64,000 nt of DNA. Source: G963677085 sp963677085 (GTDB lineage Bacteria > Planctomycetota > Planctomycetia > Pirellulales > Thermoguttaceae). The position numbers and the translations under genes are program-made. Under the pieces are notes generated by a model. The model was not told where the DNA came from. It did not search any database and saw nothing but the letters and a program-made list of their open reading frames with translations. Where the stretch lies: assembly GCA_963677085.2 (NCBI GenBank), contig CAXXFH010000004.1, forward strand, positions 5,146,001 to 5,210,000, in the 5' to 3' direction. Below, in pieces: positions 61,883-64,000 of this stretch. Numbering within the stretch: the first letter of the stretch is position 1; each line of letters starts with the position of its first letter.

Positions 61883-63088
61883 CTAACCTTCTGGACGACG
61901 TATCACGCAAGCTCCTTGAGCCGGACGCGAAGCAAAAATCGTGGGCGCGATGCCCGTCTTCGCTTCGTACTTTTCCTGGATCTGCCGGGTGACGTCGGCC
62001 ACGGCCTCACTGCGGACCAGGCTGACGGTACATCCACCGAACCCACCGCCGGTCATCCGCGAGCCGATTATTCCGCTGTCGTTGCCCAACGACTGGGAAA
62101 TTTCTACCAGCAGATCGAGTTCGGTGCAACTCACCTCGTAATCGTCTCGCAGCGAGGCGTGGCTGGCATACATCAATTCGCCGAGCCAATCCCAATTGCC
62201 CTGTCGCATGGCCAGGGCGGCTTCCACCGTGCGTTCGATTTCGGTGACAACGTGTCGGGCACGACGGAATTCGACCTCGTCGAGCTTGCCTTGGTGTGCC
62301 TGGAGTTGCTCGATCGTGGCGTCGCGCAGGGCCGGGATACTCAGCACCTCGGCCGCACGATGGCATTGTGCCCGGCGTTGCGGGTATTCGCTGCCGGTCA
62401 GCTCGTGTTTGACGTTGCTGTTGGTGATCAGCACGGTCAGCTCGGGCGACTCGAGCGGCACCATTTCGGCTGCCTGGGCGCGGCAATCAAGCAACATCAA
62501 GTGGTTCTGCTGGCCCATGACCGAGCTGAACTGGTCCATGATTCCGCAGGGCATCCCGGCGAAATCGTGTTCGGCCTTCTGGCAAAGCAGGACCTTTTCA
62601 ACTGGATCGAGCGAACGGCCGACCATGGTTTCGATCAGCGTGGCCGTGGCGACTTCCAGCGCGGCGCTGCTGGAGAGTCCGCCACCGAGCGGGACGTCCG
62701 AAAAAACGACGGCCTCGAACGGCCCCGGCTGGAGTCCCGCGGCGAGGCATCCGGCGATCACGCCCTGCACGTAACTGGTCCAGCCACATTGGCCGGGCTG
62801 GATGTCGCCTTCTACCGCGAGGGTTGCCCTTTCGTCGAGGCCCGTGCTGTAAACGGTAGCTCCATTTGGTCCGGGGTTCGACGCATCGGCTGCCGGACGA
62901 TCGGCGGCAATGACCACGCGACGTTCGATGGCCATCGGAAAGACGAAGCCATCGTTGTAGTCGGTGTGTTCGCCGATCAGATTGACGCGGCCGGGAGCGG
63001 CCACGAGCCAACGCGGTTTACGTCCGAATTGTTTTTCAAAGGCGGCTTCGGCCGCTTTGGTTTGCTCAAGGATTGGTTGAGGGCCCAT
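61883..63088 (-). CDS. galK: Galactokinase
   Basis: 401 residues, GHMP kinase family. GRVNLIGEHTDYNDG (33-47) is the galactose-binding signature, DVPLGGGLSSSAALEVATA the ATP loop, CGIMDQFSSVMG carries the catalytic Asp, and SRMTGGGFGGCTVSLV the third motif. It phosphorylates galactose to galactose-1-phosphate in the Leloir pathway. It lies directly upstream of the symporter gene, with which it is co-transcribed, and a divergent XylR-type regulator starts at 63562. Confidence 0.95.
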   Translation of the reverse strand: MGPQPILEQTKAAEAAFEKQFGRKPRWLVAAPGRVNLIGEHTDYNDGFVFPMAIERRVVIAADRPAADASNPGPNGATVYSTGLDERATLAVEGDIQPGQCGWTSYVQGVIAGCLAAGLQPGPFEAVVFSDVPLGGGLSSSAALEVATATLIETMVGRSLDPVEKVLLCQKAEHDFAGMPCGIMDQFSSVMGQQNHLMLLDCRAQAAEMVPLESPELTVLITNSNVKHELTGSEYPQRRAQCHRAAEVLSIPALRDATIEQLQAHQGKLDEVEFRRARHVVTEIERTVEAALAMRQGNWDWLGELMYASHASLRDDYEVSCTELDLLVEISQSLGNDSGIIGSRMTGGGFGGCTVSLVRSEAVADVTRQIQEKYEAKTGIAPTIFASRPAQGACVIRRPEG

Positions 63089-63561
63089 ACTTTTTCATCG
63101 GGGTTGAACGTTACGGCAGATACGCAAGGCGCTAGGCCCCGCTACATGTGGAACTATGGTGCGTGCGAAACTGTGGGAAAAGGCCCCAAGGCGTGGCCGT
63201 TTCAGCGGCCATGAACCGACGGCGAAGAATACCTCTGCCTCAGATCAGAAGGGCGCCATCGCCAGCGATTGGCGATCCCCTCGATTGTAAACGATTCGTG
63301 ACGATTGTCTGTATGAAGTCGGGTCAGTGGTTGCAGGAATCCGGTCAGGTGGATAGTATGGAGCGTCGGGAAGTGCCGGCTGCGTTGGCCGTAGCGGATA
63401 CCTCAGTGGCAGGAATCAGGTCGTGGGGTTAGGCTGGGCAGATCGGGTGAGCAACCCGAAGAGAGCTTCGGTGTCCGTGGCCAGCCGCTCGATAAATCGT
63501 TTACACATCGCATCGTTTCCACATCTCGCGGTTCAACAACCCACCATCGGCGAGAGCTGCC
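63089..63561. other. 473-base spacer between galK and the regulator
   Basis: No gene supported. It should contain the divergent promoters of galK and the XylR-type regulator, but I cannot place them. GGCCGTTTCAGCGGCC at 63197-63212 is a short hairpin. Confidence 0.35.
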
Positions 63562-64000
63562 ATGGCTCGAAAAAAGTCGCGTCGTCTGAGAGTGGCGCTG
63601 ATTGTGGAGACTTCCCTGGGTTCGGGCCGTGATATCCTTCGCGGTATTGCCCGTTATGCGCGCGAACACGGGCCGTGGTCGATCTACCATGAACCGCGAA
63701 GCCTCGAAGAGGCGGTTCCTCAGTGGCTTGGCAACTGGCAGGGCGACGGAATCATTGCCCGTGTGCAGAATCGGCCGATTGCCGAAGCCGTGGTGGCCAC
63801 CGGTTTGCCCGTGGTCGATGTGCTGGGATTGGTTCCCGACGCCGGCTTGCCACTGGTGCACGTCGACGACGCATCGATCGCCCGACTGGCGGCCGAGCAC
63901 CTTTTGGAGCGGGGATTCCGCCATTTTGGTTTTTGTGCCATTACCGGCGCGCCCTGGTCGGAAAAGCGGCAAAGCGTGTTCACAAAGATCGTGGCGGAGT
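63562..64000 (+). CDS. XylR-type transcriptional regulator, N-terminal part (partial)
   Basis: The frame from the ATG at 63562 is open to the right edge (146 residues seen). The basic start ARKKSRRLRVALIVETSLGSGRDILRGI leads into a periplasmic-binding/LacI-type ligand domain (AVVATGLPVVDVLGLVPDAGLPLVHVDDASIARLAAEHLL, GFRHFGFC). There is no N-terminal HTH, so a C-terminal AraC-type HTH is expected, as in XylR. Divergent from galK, so it may control the galactose genes or a neighbouring sugar locus outside the window. Confidence 0.8.
   Translation, partial: MARKKSRRLRVALIVETSLGSGRDILRGIARYAREHGPWSIYHEPRSLEEAVPQWLGNWQGDGIIARVQNRPIAEAVVATGLPVVDVLGLVPDAGLPLVHVDDASIARLAAEHLLERGFRHFGFCAITGAPWSEKRQSVFTKIVAE

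Noticed and set aside
61811..63214. A 467-codon plus-strand frame opposite galactokinase
   Set aside because: All galactokinase motifs are on the minus strand; the frame is a shadow.

Overview
The window is high-GC DNA from a planctomycete, most likely of the Pirellulales. The markers are a Planctomycetes/Verrucomicrobia-type bacterial microcompartment (BMC) locus, a DUF1559 prepilin-like protein, PEP-CTERM proteins, GYF-domain and J-like membrane proteins, leucine-rich-repeat proteins, and many single-gene units separated by palindromic repeats. I see no rRNA, tRNA, CRISPR array, transposase or phage gene. The assignment rests on gene content only.

Layout. 1-6.4 kb: the tail of a DinB-like gene, then an OleC-like AMP ligase and an OleD-like reductase separated by two related membrane proteins, one with a thioredoxin-like domain apparently inserted into the shared domain. 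6.7-14.5 kb: a DUF4914 protein, then minus-strand secreted or membrane proteins (LRR, lipase-like, polysaccharide deacetylase-like, PQQ propeller). 14.7-19 kb: long-form ileS and purN. 19.2-27.3 kb: the BMC operon: DeoR regulator, PduL, two BMC-H, acetate kinase, BMC-P, CoA-acylating aldehyde dehydrogenase, BMC-P, an RpiB-like protein with lost active-site residues, a third BMC-P and a class II aldolase. Together they would cleave a deoxysugar phosphate and turn the aldehyde into acyl-CoA, acyl phosphate, acid and ATP inside a shell. The sugar kinase, isomerase and alcohol dehydrogenase are not here.

27.4-32.6 kb holds a phosphodiesterase, a TPR membrane protein, a Gfo/Idh/MocA oxidoreductase and an LRR lipoprotein. 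32.8-40 kb (minus strand) is a fatty-acid-synthase-like operon (ketosynthase, ACP, dehydratase, FabI-like reductase) enclosing two CrtI-like FAD oxidoreductases. Two more hotdog dehydratase-like genes lie at 53.4-54.7 kb. 40.4-53.3 kb: a Bax-inhibitor-like protein, a purine nucleoside phosphorylase with a 3'-end frameshift, an extremely Asp-rich protein, a glycosyltransferase-TPR protein, a VWA protein, two PEP-CTERM proteins, a beta-propeller glycosidase-like protein, a DUF1559 protein and a small lipoprotein. 55-64 kb: a sugar-phosphate transferase, HAD hydrolase, esterase, a small unknown protein, a sodium/sugar symporter, galactokinase and the start of a XylR-type regulator.

Intergenic DNA carries at least five families of dispersed palindromes. 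A ten-base motif, TGCATGCATT, occurs four times, always between genes, in the same orientation, ahead of plus-strand genes.
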